Shown here: positions 34,382 to 42,622 of the stretch, piece by piece | Layout: every line of letters starts with the position of its first letter | Position numbering within the stretch: position 1 is the first letter of the stretch | Source of the DNA: Akkermansia muciniphila | GTDB taxonomy: Bacteria; Verrucomicrobiota; Verrucomicrobiia; Verrucomicrobiales; Akkermansiaceae | DNA length: 64,000 nucleotides | NCBI RefSeq assembly: GCF_900184965.1 | Contig: NZ_FXYA01000154.1 | Location: 62,001-126,000, forward strand | Direction of reading: 5' to 3' | Program-made: the position numbers and the translations under genes | The notes under the pieces: generated by a model | The model's input: only the letters and a program-made list of their open reading frames with translations | The model's database searches: none | Told to the model about the DNA's origin: nothing

Positions 34382-37300
34382 ATGGAACATACGCCTCCCC
34401 TCCCTTCCGGATTTAATATCAACGGTTATCTTATCCAATCCCTGAAGCAGACGGATTCCCTCTGCCATGTGTATTACGCTTCGGACGCCGACCATGTTCA
34501 ATACCTGCTCCGCGAATTCTGTCCCCAGGGGCTCGCTGTGCGCGACCCGGAAAGCGGGAAACTGCGTTATCCGGAAAACACGGATATTGAACGGGAAGTT
34601 CTTCCGCTGAAGAATGATTTCGAAGCGCAGTTCCGCACGGGCTCCCTGGGGGAAATCCCCGCTCTGGGCACCCTGTACCTGGCTTATGCCATTCCCGGCG
34701 GCCATGCCGCCGCGCAGCCCCCTGCGGCATCCCGCCTCCAGCGCGATCAGCGGACCCTGGCCGCTCCCGGAACCGCCGGGGCGGCGCCCGTTCATGCGGG
34801 CTCCCTTCCCCAGCCGCGGAAAAAGAAGAACTCCGCCGGCATATGGATTCTCACCCTGCTCCTGCTGGGAGGCGCATGCGGAACCTATTATTTCACCCGG
34901 AACCCCGCGGAAAAACCCGTCTCTGCTCAGGAGCCGGACGTTCCCCACTCCAACAGGGAAAAGAAGGAAGCCGCCAAACCGGAAAAGAAAGCCGCCCCGC
35001 CCGCCGTAAGTGGGGAAGCCTCCCCCGAACAGGAAAACGCCGCGGGCCTCTCCCCGTCCGGACCGGCGGAGCAGCCGGAAAAAACGCCGCCGGCCACTTC
35101 CTCCGGGGAACGGAATGAAGACGCCCCGGGCGCTTTGGAGGAAAAATCCGCAGACGCTCCTGCACAGCCTGACGAAAGCTCCTCCGCCCCGGCAGACGAC
35201 GCTGCGGATGGAAAACAGCCGGAACCGCAACAGCCCGCCAACCGGAAGGAATCACAGGAGGGACAGACTGCCGCCAAACCTGCACCCGTAGTGCGTCCGC
35301 GTGGGAAAGCCGCCAGGCAAACAACCAATATGGGGGATGTGAACGCCTATGTGAAAAAATTCGCCAAGCCCATGCCGCTGAACCAGTGGAGAAAACAATA
35401 CGCCGAGCTGTACACGAGCTGGTTCGGCAATTCCGAGGAAGTAGCCAAAGGCTGGATCACCACCTTCGGTCCTCTGGGCTTCCGCGCCCGCGGCCTGGAC
35501 GCCTCCTGGCCGGACACGAACTTCCGCGGCTTCTTCCCAAAAACCATGCTGGACCCCAACGGGGAACCCGTGGCGAACCTTTACACGGTCACCCAGGTGA
35601 TTGAAGGTTCCCCTGCCGAAAAATACGTCAAGGAAGGTGACCTGATCCTGGGCATTGACGGACACCTCTTCAAAACGTCGCAAAGCCTGGACGTGCTTTA
35701 CGGCCCTTATCAGCATCAGAACCGGCGCGGCCTGGACATGCACGCGGGCCTTCTGGTGGACAAGGCGGAAGGCGCCGGAAAAATCACCCTGAACCTTATT
35801 CCCGCGGAAAGCGTGGAAAAAATCCAGGGCATCCAGCCCCTCTGGAAGGAAGCCTTCCGGGAGGAACGGGCTAAAAAGCCCGTTTCCCTTTCCATTCCGG
35901 TAAAGGGCGGCCAGCAGGTGCGCCTGCGTGTGGATGACGGCGGCAACGGCATCGGCAGTGACGGCTTCGAATGGTCGGAACTGAGGCTGGAAGGCCCCGG
36001 CGGAACCGTTCCGCTGACCAAGGCCCAGCAATACACCGTGGGTTACGGAGAAGCCAGGTACGACGCCAAAAGCAAGGTATGGCAGGCGCACGCCGTCTCT
36101 TCTCTGGTCTTTGATATCCCCAAGGGAGACTGGAATCTTAAAGGAACGGGAACCCCCAGGTGGTCCGCCTCCGTGGGCGTGACCGTACAGGTGGGCGGCT
36201 CCGCTGCCCTGCCGGACGCAGTGAAAAAATACGTGAAAAACGTCACCTTCAAAATCCCCCAGCTGGGTTCTTATGCCCTCGGCTTCCCCAAAAATTGCGC
36301 CAAGAGCAAGGCGGTCGTCCATATGATGAGCGAATGGCTGGCGGCCCAGCAGCGCGAAGACGGCTCCTGGGAACGCCCGGGCGGCTACTGCGGCAACCAT
36401 TATGATACAGGCTGGGCCGGCCTGGCCCTGATGGCCACGGGCAACCCGAAGTATGACCCCGTCATTAAAAAAGCGGCTCAGTACATCGCCTTCTCCGGCT
36501 CCCAGTGCTGGTGGGCCGTCCCCCAGGCCTCCGCGGGCATTTTCCTGTGCGAATACTGGCTGCGCTACCGGGACAACTCCGTGCTTCCGGCCATCCGCAA
36601 CGGCGTGCAGCGCATGAAAAATGAAGTCCTTTATGGGGACTTCGTCACCGGCCACGGCATTCACCCGGGCTACCGGGGAACAGGCGTCAGCATCGGCGGC
36701 TCCCACATGTGCCTGTTCCTGGCGCTGGCCAGCAAAACGCCGGCGCGCACGGAAGACGGCGTACTGGACAAAATGATGGACCATGCCCAGTCCATCTGCC
36801 CCACCGGCATGGGACCCTATGGCCGCATGACGGAAACCTTCACCTTTGAACCCGACCGTGAATGCGGGGGGACCTACTCCGGACGCCACGGCCCGTACTA
36901 CATCGCCTCCCTCATCTGCGGCGGACCGGAGCTGTACACGAAAAACAGCCGCATCATGTATGGGGAAGGCCCCATCGGCGGCTGTGACCAGGGCCACTCC
37001 TCCGAGACGCTCTCCATCATGTGGGCCCTCCCCGCCTACTGGCGAACCAATCCGGAAGCATACTACAAAAACATGGAGGCTTTCCGGTGGAAACTGACGC
37101 TGCTGCGCCCCTTTGACGGCGGCATGATGCAGAACCCCAACCGCCTGGAACTGATGACGGCGGACTCCGTCATCGGCACCTACATCCGCACCAGCATCTG
37201 GATCACGGCCCTCTGCGCGGAACGCCAGAACCTGGCAATTACGGGCAAGCCTGAATTCCAGGCCAAAACGTTCCGGAAGGTTCCCCCCATCATTGACACG

Positions 37301-38743
37301 GAATCCCGCTTCCTGAACACCTACGTGCGCAACTGGTCCATGGTAAACGCTGCGCTTGGAACCAAGGCCCCCGCCTCCCTGAAATCCGCCATCCGGGAAT
37401 TGAAAAATATTCCGGTGGAACAGGGCTGCCGCTTTAAGCTTATCAATGTCGTCAACAACCGCGCCCTCCCCATCGCCAAGGCCATCATGGAGATTCCCGG
37501 GGTGGACCAGCTCACCAGGGCCACTTGCGCGGAAATGATTTTGGGCATGGATGTGCGCATTTTCTTTGAACCCAAGCGCAACGACGGCAACCCCCAGCCC
37601 GGGGAATATTCTCTGAACGTGGACGTCCAGCAACCACTGGGCGGCCGCGCCCTGGGGCTCCACCGCGACAAGGAGCAGGAAGGGAAAGCCAACTCCGCCT
37701 ACAAATATGATTTTGCCGGCACGGTGCAATTCAGCGACACGACCACCTTCTCCCCCATGGAAACCATTTCCTGGACGCCCAATTCCAAATTCGGCGGCCA
37801 ATGGAACGTCTACTCCTACAAGAAGGAACTCAGCGGCCCCACCCAGCCGGGCGTGCAAAAAATGAACGCCAAAATCAAATGGCGCGTCAATGACCTGGAG
37901 GTGGAATACGACCGCCCCATCGCCGTGGGCGGCTTTGAAGTGGGATGTGCAGAAAAGGCCCTCTCAGTCACCAACTGCAACCATCTGTGGGTGCCGGGCA
38001 TCCTGATCCGGGATCACGGCAACTGGGGCTGCTCCTTCCATCTGCCGGACGGGACCTACATTTCCGCGGCCTCTCAGGGCAATCAGATAGAGGTGTACGA
38101 CAAAACGGATAAAAAGAAGGAAAAAACCTGGGTTTCCCCGAATGACTCCTGCCTGACTCAGGGTTCCCGCTGCCTGTTCCACGTTTCCACGGACTGGCAC
38201 GGCCTGGAATGCCGCGTGCATGAACTGAAACTGCTGGGAAGTTCCACGGAGGAAGTGGAGGACTACAAGCTGAAAGCCTCCACAGGAGGCCGTGTGGACA
38301 CGGCCAAACTGACGGACCGGGACGCCACCACCATTGAGGAGCTGGACGCTTCCCCCACGGAAGACGAGCCCCTGGTGCTGGAACTCACCCTGAAATCCCC
38401 TGCCGCCCTGCGCGCCGTGGACATCAAGATTGAAAAGGGCCACAACCGCCTCATCATTGAAGCCTACAAGGGCGGCAAGTGGGTTCCCGTCCACTGGGGC
38501 TCCCTGGGAGCCTCCACCGCCGGCGTCAGCGATGCGCAGAAAGCCATGTACGCCAATGAACCGGAAGTGCTGCGCATGCTTCAGCTTCCGGGCAACGGAT
38601 TCATCAAATGCATGCGGACGTTTGACCCCGTCACCACCAACAGGCTGCGCGTCAAGCTCTTCCAGAAGGGCGGAAAAGTCCGCCTTGCGGAACTGCACGT
38701 GTACAAGGCGAACGCTGCCAAAAATATGGCTCTCCGGTCTTAA
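34382..38743 (+). CDS. Large membrane protein: degenerate kinase N-lobe module, TM, PDZ, alpha/alpha-toroid and discoidin-like domains
   Basis: 1453 aa from ATG 34382; the frame is open 13 codons further upstream. Residues about 10-105 resemble the N-lobe of bacterial Ser/Thr kinases of the IKEYLPxxLAVRD type. Here the VAIK lysine is Arg (LLREFCPQGLAVRD, 42-55), the Gly loop is lost and no HRD or DFG exists. A KKK-flanked TM helix (153-172) follows, then a Pro/Glu/Ala linker (175-310), a PDZ domain (about 395-475, with GSPAEKYVKEGDLILGIDG) and a beta-rich stretch. Next are helical repeats (about 645-960; REDGSWERPGGYCGNHYDTG) like alpha/alpha-toroids. The C-terminal 150 residues look F5/8C-like. 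Predicted topology is N-in, C-out. Function unknown. The N-terminal module recurs at 42623. Confidence 0.85.
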   Translation: MEHTPPLPSGFNINGYLIQSLKQTDSLCHVYYASDADHVQYLLREFCPQGLAVRDPESGKLRYPENTDIEREVLPLKNDFEAQFRTGSLGEIPALGTLYLAYAIPGGHAAAQPPAASRLQRDQRTLAAPGTAGAAPVHAGSLPQPRKKKNSAGIWILTLLLLGGACGTYYFTRNPAEKPVSAQEPDVPHSNREKKEAAKPEKKAAPPAVSGEASPEQENAAGLSPSGPAEQPEKTPPATSSGERNEDAPGALEEKSADAPAQPDESSSAPADDAADGKQPEPQQPANRKESQEGQTAAKPAPVVRPRGKAARQTTNMGDVNAYVKKFAKPMPLNQWRKQYAELYTSWFGNSEEVAKGWITTFGPLGFRARGLDASWPDTNFRGFFPKTMLDPNGEPVANLYTVTQVIEGSPAEKYVKEGDLILGIDGHLFKTSQSLDVLYGPYQHQNRRGLDMHAGLLVDKAEGAGKITLNLIPAESVEKIQGIQPLWKEAFREERAKKPVSLSIPVKGGQQVRLRVDDGGNGIGSDGFEWSELRLEGPGGTVPLTKAQQYTVGYGEARYDAKSKVWQAHAVSSLVFDIPKGDWNLKGTGTPRWSASVGVTVQVGGSAALPDAVKKYVKNVTFKIPQLGSYALGFPKNCAKSKAVVHMMSEWLAAQQREDGSWERPGGYCGNHYDTGWAGLALMATGNPKYDPVIKKAAQYIAFSGSQCWWAVPQASAGIFLCEYWLRYRDNSVLPAIRNGVQRMKNEVLYGDFVTGHGIHPGYRGTGVSIGGSHMCLFLALASKTPARTEDGVLDKMMDHAQSICPTGMGPYGRMTETFTFEPDRECGGTYSGRHGPYYIASLICGGPELYTKNSRIMYGEGPIGGCDQGHSSETLSIMWALPAYWRTNPEAYYKNMEAFRWKLTLLRPFDGGMMQNPNRLELMTADSVIGTYIRTSIWITALCAERQNLAITGKPEFQAKTFRKVPPIIDTESRFLNTYVRNWSMVNAALGTKAPASLKSAIRELKNIPVEQGCRFKLINVVNNRALPIAKAIMEIPGVDQLTRATCAEMILGMDVRIFFEPKRNDGNPQPGEYSLNVDVQQPLGGRALGLHRDKEQEGKANSAYKYDFAGTVQFSDTTTFSPMETISWTPNSKFGGQWNVYSYKKELSGPTQPGVQKMNAKIKWRVNDLEVEYDRPIAVGGFEVGCAEKALSVTNCNHLWVPGILIRDHGNWGCSFHLPDGTYISAASQGNQIEVYDKTDKKKEKTWVSPNDSCLTQGSRCLFHVSTDWHGLECRVHELKLLGSSTEEVEDYKLKASTGGRVDTAKLTDRDATTIEELDASPTEDEPLVLELTLKSPAALRAVDIKIEKGHNRLIIEAYKGGKWVPVHWGSLGASTAGVSDAQKAMYANEPEVLRMLQLPGNGFIKCMRTFDPVTTNRLRVKLFQKGGKVRLAELHVYKANAAKNMALRS

Positions 38744-38832
38744 GCTGCGGCCGCCCGCAGCTGGAAATAACAAAAAAGCCTTGTGACAAGAGAATTCCGG
38801 CAGGGGCGCCAATCGCTGCGCCCCTGCCGGAA
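38743..38832 (+). terminator. Two consecutive hairpins after the toroid-protein gene
   Basis: Hairpin 1 overlaps the stop codon (38743-38750 / 38755-38762, 8 bp perfect). Hairpin 2 is a perfect 15 bp stem (38795-38809 / 38818-38832) with an 8 nt loop. Neither has a following T-run on the plus strand, so they may act as Rho-dependent end protection or pausing rather than classic terminators. Confidence 0.5.
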
Positions 38833-38907
38833 AAACCGGGAGGTCCCTCTTAAGGACGGCGGGAATTTCCTGCTCCATGCCGGGGCCGCCTGCCAATTTT
38901 TTGTCTA

Positions 38908-38936
38908 TTGACACCCAGCGGCGCCCGCTCTATATT
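38908..38936 (+). promoter_or_regulatory. Strong sigma-70-type promoter of the GH16 gene, predicted leaderless
   Basis: TTGACA (38908-38913), spacer 17, TATATT (38931-38936): near-consensus. Only 5 nt separate the -10 from the ATG at 38942, which places the expected +1 within the first codon or next to the second ATG at 38945. Confidence 0.75.
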
Positions 38937-38941
38937 TTCTC

Positions 38942-39904
38942 ATGATGTTCATCAGAACGGCGCTCCTTTTTCCTCTTCTCTTTCTCTCACTTTCAGCATC
39001 TTCCGTCATGGCGGCGACTCCCTGGGCATCCGACAGGAACTGGGAACTCGTTTTTGAAGACGACTTTGACGGATCATCTCTGAACGAACACAACTGGAGC
39101 CGCATTGATTACGTAGGCTATAACGCCCCGGACTGGCGCAAGTACCAATCCCGGGAGGAAAGCCTTGTGGAATTCCGGGAAAAGGACGGCAACTCCACCA
39201 TGACCCTGTGGGGAAAATACGGGGACTACACTACTCAAACCAACCAGACCGCACCGGCCAAAACATACGCCTGCGGAGGGGTATATTCCCTGAAAACCTT
39301 CTCCTTCCAATACGGCTACGTAGAAGTCCGCGCCAGATTCGACTGCGTGCAGGGCGTCTGGCCGGCCATCTGGATGATGCCCAAATCCGACAGCATAGGC
39401 TGGCCTGTCGGAGGGGAAATTGACATCATGGAACACCTGAATTACGAGGGCCGCGTTTACCAGACAATCCACTGGTCGCAAAACGGCGTTCCCAATCAGG
39501 ATAAATCCCAGGGGGTCACCCCCGGCTGGAGCGACGGCGCCGCAAAAACGAGCTGGCACACCTACGGGATGGAATGGACGGAAGAAGGCATCACCTTTTA
39601 TGTGGACGGAAAAGCAACCGGTTCATTCAAAAAGCCCAATAACGCAAACTGGCCCTTTGACAAGGACGGGAATGAATTCTACCTGATCATCGACCAGCAG
39701 ATTGGAGGCAACTGGGTGGAAAACGCAGGAGTCAATAAAGGAATTGACCAAAATACGCTGGCCAATTCCGGAGCCGCATTCGACATCGACTATGTCAAAG
39801 TTTATGCCTCAAGCATCTACAACCACCTCGTTCCGGAACCCGCCGCGGCTTCCCTGGGCTTGCTTGGCGCGGCCCTGCTGGCGGCTCGCCGCAAAAGAAG
39901 CTGA
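38942..39904 (+). CDS. Glycoside hydrolase family 16 with signal peptide and PEP-CTERM tail
   Basis: 320 aa. Signal peptide (residues 1-24, ending VMA). The GH16 jelly roll starts ELVFEDDFDGSSL and has CGGVYSLKTFSFQYGYVEVRA, WPAIWMMP and the catalytic GGEIDIMEHL (E-x-D-x-x-E). GH16 enzymes cleave beta-1,3/1,4 linkages in glucans and galactans; some gut members are endo-acting O-glycanases on mucin. C-terminus VPEPAAASLGLLGAALLAARRKR is a PEP-CTERM signal: PEP, hydrophobic helix, basic end. So the enzyme is probably processed and held at, or released from, the surface. Two start codons in tandem (38942, 38945). Substrate unknown. Confidence 0.9.
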   Translation: MMFIRTALLFPLLFLSLSASSVMAATPWASDRNWELVFEDDFDGSSLNEHNWSRIDYVGYNAPDWRKYQSREESLVEFREKDGNSTMTLWGKYGDYTTQTNQTAPAKTYACGGVYSLKTFSFQYGYVEVRARFDCVQGVWPAIWMMPKSDSIGWPVGGEIDIMEHLNYEGRVYQTIHWSQNGVPNQDKSQGVTPGWSDGAAKTSWHTYGMEWTEEGITFYVDGKATGSFKKPNNANWPFDKDGNEFYLIIDQQIGGNWVENAGVNKGIDQNTLANSGAAFDIDYVKVYASSIYNHLVPEPAAASLGLLGAALLAARRKRS

Positions 39905-40001
39905 TCAGCCAGCACTCTTGTTATTCCCCCTGCCGCGGAAATAAACTTTCCGGGACATCTCCGGCATGCGCTTTCAGGCAAAAGCCGTCATCGGGCCTGC
40001 C

Positions 40002-41066
40002 TCAATACTCCTGAACGGGGGATGAAGGCAGGTTTTCCCCGCCGCCTTCCTCTCCCAGGCGGCACAGGGCTTCCGCACGGCGGAGGCAGGAATCCCACAG
40101 GGAAGCCTTTTCCGGAAACGGGAAACACAGGGAGTCGCTCAGCTTTTCCACCCGTTTGAAAGAATCCTCCCGGTCATAGGCGTTCAGACCCTCCAGGCGG
40201 CAAGCCAGCCCATCCAGCCAGGGAAGAGGGTCATGGCAAATCAGGGGCAGATCGCATCCGGCCCGCAGGGACAGGAAAGCGGCGTCATCCGGGGAATACT
40301 GCGCCGCAATCGCCCCCATGCACAAATCATCCGTAAACACCACGCCCCGGAAGCCAAGGCGGTCGCGCAGAAGCCCCCGGATCACCCGTTCGGACAAGGT
40401 GGCGGGATAATCGGGATCAATCTGAGGCAACATGATATGGGCGGACATGATGGAGGATAATGCCGGGCACAGAGCCAGAAAAGGCAGCAAATCCGTCTTG
40501 AACAACTCCCGTTCATCCAGGTCAACCACAGGAAGGCTGAAATGGGGATCCGCCTGGGCACGGCCCATGCCGGGAAAATGTTTGCCACAGCTCTGCACGC
40601 CGCCCCGGCGCAGATTGGAGGCATAAACGCCGCCGCGTGAAATGACGTCCTGCGCATTATCTCCCCAGCAGCGGCCGGGAAGCGCGTTGGCCGCGGACGG
40701 ATCATGGCAGATATCCAGCACCGGGGCAAAATTCAGGTTCACCCCCAGGTAGCGGAGAGCCAGGGCCGTCACCGCGGCCAGTTCCACCATGCCGCCAACC
40801 GAACCGAGCCGGGCCAGCGAAGCCGGGGAGGGCAGATTCAGGCCCAGGGAAGCGGTGCGCACCACCCGGCCTCCCTCCTGGTCCACGGCAATGACAGGAT
40901 GGTGGAGGCAAAGTTTCCGCAGTGTCTCCGTCAGCCCGCGCACCTGCTCCACGGAATCAATATTCCTGGAAAACAGAATAAAACCCGCCGGCTGCCAACG
41001 CCGGATGGCAGCCTCTTCCTCCGCGCCCACTTCATGGCCGCTTATGCCGATCAGGGCCGGGAGCAT
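40002..41066 (-). CDS. Beta-N-acetylhexosaminidase, glycoside hydrolase family 3 (NagZ-like)
   Basis: 354 aa from ATG 41066, chosen because the TIM barrel begins there (ALIGISGHEVGAEEEAAIRRW); the longer open frame runs into pyrE. Visible: GFILFSRNI, IAVDQEGGRVVR, NLNFAPVLDI, GKHFPGMGRAQADPHFSLPV (the loop with the Asp-x-His dyad; HG is MG in KHFPGxG) and FTDDLCMGAI (nucleophile Asp). NagZ removes GlcNAc from peptidoglycan fragments in recycling. No signal peptide, consistent with a cytoplasmic enzyme. 13 bp after pyrE, same strand, likely one operon. Confidence 0.88.
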   Translation of the reverse strand: MLPALIGISGHEVGAEEEAAIRRWQPAGFILFSRNIDSVEQVRGLTETLRKLCLHHPVIAVDQEGGRVVRTASLGLNLPSPASLARLGSVGGMVELAAVTALALRYLGVNLNFAPVLDICHDPSAANALPGRCWGDNAQDVISRGGVYASNLRRGGVQSCGKHFPGMGRAQADPHFSLPVVDLDERELFKTDLLPFLALCPALSSIMSAHIMLPQIDPDYPATLSERVIRGLLRDRLGFRGVVFTDDLCMGAIAAQYSPDDAAFLSLRAGCDLPLICHDPLPWLDGLACRLEGLNAYDREDSFKRVEKLSDSLCFPFPEKASLWDSCLRRAEALCRLGEEGGGENLPSSPVQEY

Positions 41067-41079
41067 GAAAGGAAAAGGA

Positions 41080-41649
41080 TTAACGGCCCAACAGGGAAGT
41101 CCTGGTGTACAGCGGGTAAACGGGAATGCCGCGTTCCTCAATCGCCTGGCGTCCGCCTTCCTCGCGGTCCAGCAGCACCAGGGCGGCGGCAACCCTGCCC
41201 CCTTCCGCCTCAATGGCGTCAATAGCCTTCAATGTGGAGCCGCCCGTCGTGATGACGTCATCCACCACGACCACGGTATCCCCGGCCTGGAAATTGCCTT
41301 CAATGCGGCGGCCGCGTCCATGGTCCTTCGGCTCCTTGCGCACGGTGAACACCTGAAGCTTCTTTTCCGCCCCTTCCAGAGCGCTGGTCATGCCGACGGC
41401 CAGGGAAATAGGGTCCGCCCCCATGGTCATGCCGCCGATGGCCGCCACCTCCGGGAAACGGGGCAGAATATCCTCCTTCACCAGCTTCCAGCCCAGAGCG
41501 CCCACCAGGGTGGCCCCTACGGGGTCCAAGGCTGTCATGCGGCAGTCCACATACAAGTCGGACACCTTGCCGGAAGCCAGCGTAAAGGTTCCCGTACGCA
41601 CGGATTTTTCCAGAAGAATGCTTTTAAGAAGATCGTATTGTTCGCTCAT
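41080..41649 (-). CDS. pyrE: Orotate phosphoribosyltransferase
   Basis: 189 aa from ATG 41649. Converts orotate and PRPP to OMP in pyrimidine synthesis. FTLASGKVSDLYVDCR is the family N-terminal signature, IGGMTMGADPIS follows, then RKEPKDHGRGRRIEG (flexible loop Lys/His) and the PRPP motif VVVVDDVITTGGSTL. A longer frame up to 41754 crosses the promoter and has no matching residues. Length and motifs are normal. Confidence 0.95.
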   Translation of the reverse strand: MSEQYDLLKSILLEKSVRTGTFTLASGKVSDLYVDCRMTALDPVGATLVGALGWKLVKEDILPRFPEVAAIGGMTMGADPISLAVGMTSALEGAEKKLQVFTVRKEPKDHGRGRRIEGNFQAGDTVVVVDDVITTGGSTLKAIDAIEAEGGRVAAALVLLDREEGGRQAIEERGIPVYPLYTRTSLLGR

Positions 41650-41679
41650 GAAAATAGGGATGAATGAAGTGGTCCGCCG

Positions 41680-41708
41680 TATATAACAGATACCCTTGGA
41701 ATAAGCAA
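41680..41708 (-). promoter_or_regulatory. Promoter of pyrE-nagZ
   Basis: On the minus strand: TTGCTT (41708-41703), spacer 17, TATATA (41685-41680), about 25 nt leader to the pyrE ATG. Confidence 0.6.
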
Positions 41709-41728
41709 CGGATAACAGCATGCAAATC

Positions 41729-41757
41729 TTGACAAAAAGGAGGACAGGCCCCATAAC
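41729..41757 (+). promoter_or_regulatory. Promoter of the L,D-transpeptidase gene
   Basis: TTGACA (41729-41734), spacer 17, CATAAC (41752-41757), about 17 nt before the ATG. A small inverted repeat (41743-41749 / 41760-41766) followed by TTTTT spans the -10 region and start site; it could be an operator or chance. Confidence 0.5.
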
Positions 41758-41780
41758 CTGCCTGTCATTTTTCCGTTCCC

Positions 41781-42428
41781 ATGAAATCCGGCATATTGAC
41801 GCTAGTTTCTATCAGTTCCGCTCTTGTTTCCTGCACATCGTACGAGAGGCCCCCGCTGTTTGACCAAATCGCCGGAAAAATCCAGGGCGTGTCCGGGCGG
41901 AACGATTACCTGTCCGGGGTGGGTTCTACCTCCGGCGTCAACACGGACCTGCCTCCGGAAGCCCGTCTGGGCCAGGGATATTGGGACCTGCCGGCGGGCA
42001 CCCAGGGGGAAAAGCACATCATCATTGACCTCAAGCAGCAGAAAGTCTTCTACTACGTGGGAACCACGCTCGTGGGCGTTTCCCCCATGTCTTCCGGCAA
42101 GGAAGGCTACGGCACTCCCAGGGGAACGTACAAAATCATCCAGAAAGACGCCAACTACAAATCCGGCACCTACGGCGTTCTGCGCAGCAAGGCTACCGGA
42201 GCCGTCGTCAACGGGGATTACAACGCCAGGTCTGGCGGAGCGCCGGCAGGCACCTACTTCGACCCCGCCCCCATGCCCTACTGGATGCGGATTACGGGGG
42301 GCTACGGCATGCACGTGGGGTTTGTCACCGGATATCCGGTCAGCCACGGATGCGTGCGCCTGCCTGAGGACATGGCCAAGACCTTCTTTGAGCATACCCC
42401 CGTCGGCACCAGGGTCACCATCCGTTAG
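41781..42428 (+). CDS. L,D-transpeptidase (YkuD) lipoprotein
   Basis: 215 aa. N-terminal lipoprotein signal with lipobox LVSC (Cys about 18), so it should be anchored in a membrane facing the periplasm. The YkuD domain (about 75-215) has IIIDLKQQKVFYYVG, GTPRGTYKI and the catalytic MHVGFVTGYPVSHGCVRLP (H...SHGCxR, nucleophile Cys). Forms 3-3 peptidoglycan cross-links or attaches proteins to peptidoglycan. Relevant here because the class A PBP at 52952 seems to lack transpeptidase residues. No partner gene in the same operon. Confidence 0.92.
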   Translation: MKSGILTLVSISSALVSCTSYERPPLFDQIAGKIQGVSGRNDYLSGVGSTSGVNTDLPPEARLGQGYWDLPAGTQGEKHIIIDLKQQKVFYYVGTTLVGVSPMSSGKEGYGTPRGTYKIIQKDANYKSGTYGVLRSKATGAVVNGDYNARSGGAPAGTYFDPAPMPYWMRITGGYGMHVGFVTGYPVSHGCVRLPEDMAKTFFEHTPVGTRVTIR

Positions 42429-42622
42429 CCGCTTCCCGTGCGGCGTCACGCCGCAGGAAGGCCCTGTTCTTACGGGACCCGGCATGTTTCGTATTCCCGC
42501 CGTCCGGAAGCTTCCCGGGGTGGTAGCCTCCCCCGTCTCATGGCGCAGCTTCCTCACTCCGGCATTGACAAACGGCCCCGAACCTTTTTGAATATACGGG
42601 ATCTTTGACCTCTTGATTCGTC

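Noticed and set aside
42439-42455. Perfect 7 bp hairpin after the L,D-transpeptidase gene as a terminator
   Set aside because: No T-run follows on either strand and the stem is short; not reported as a feature.
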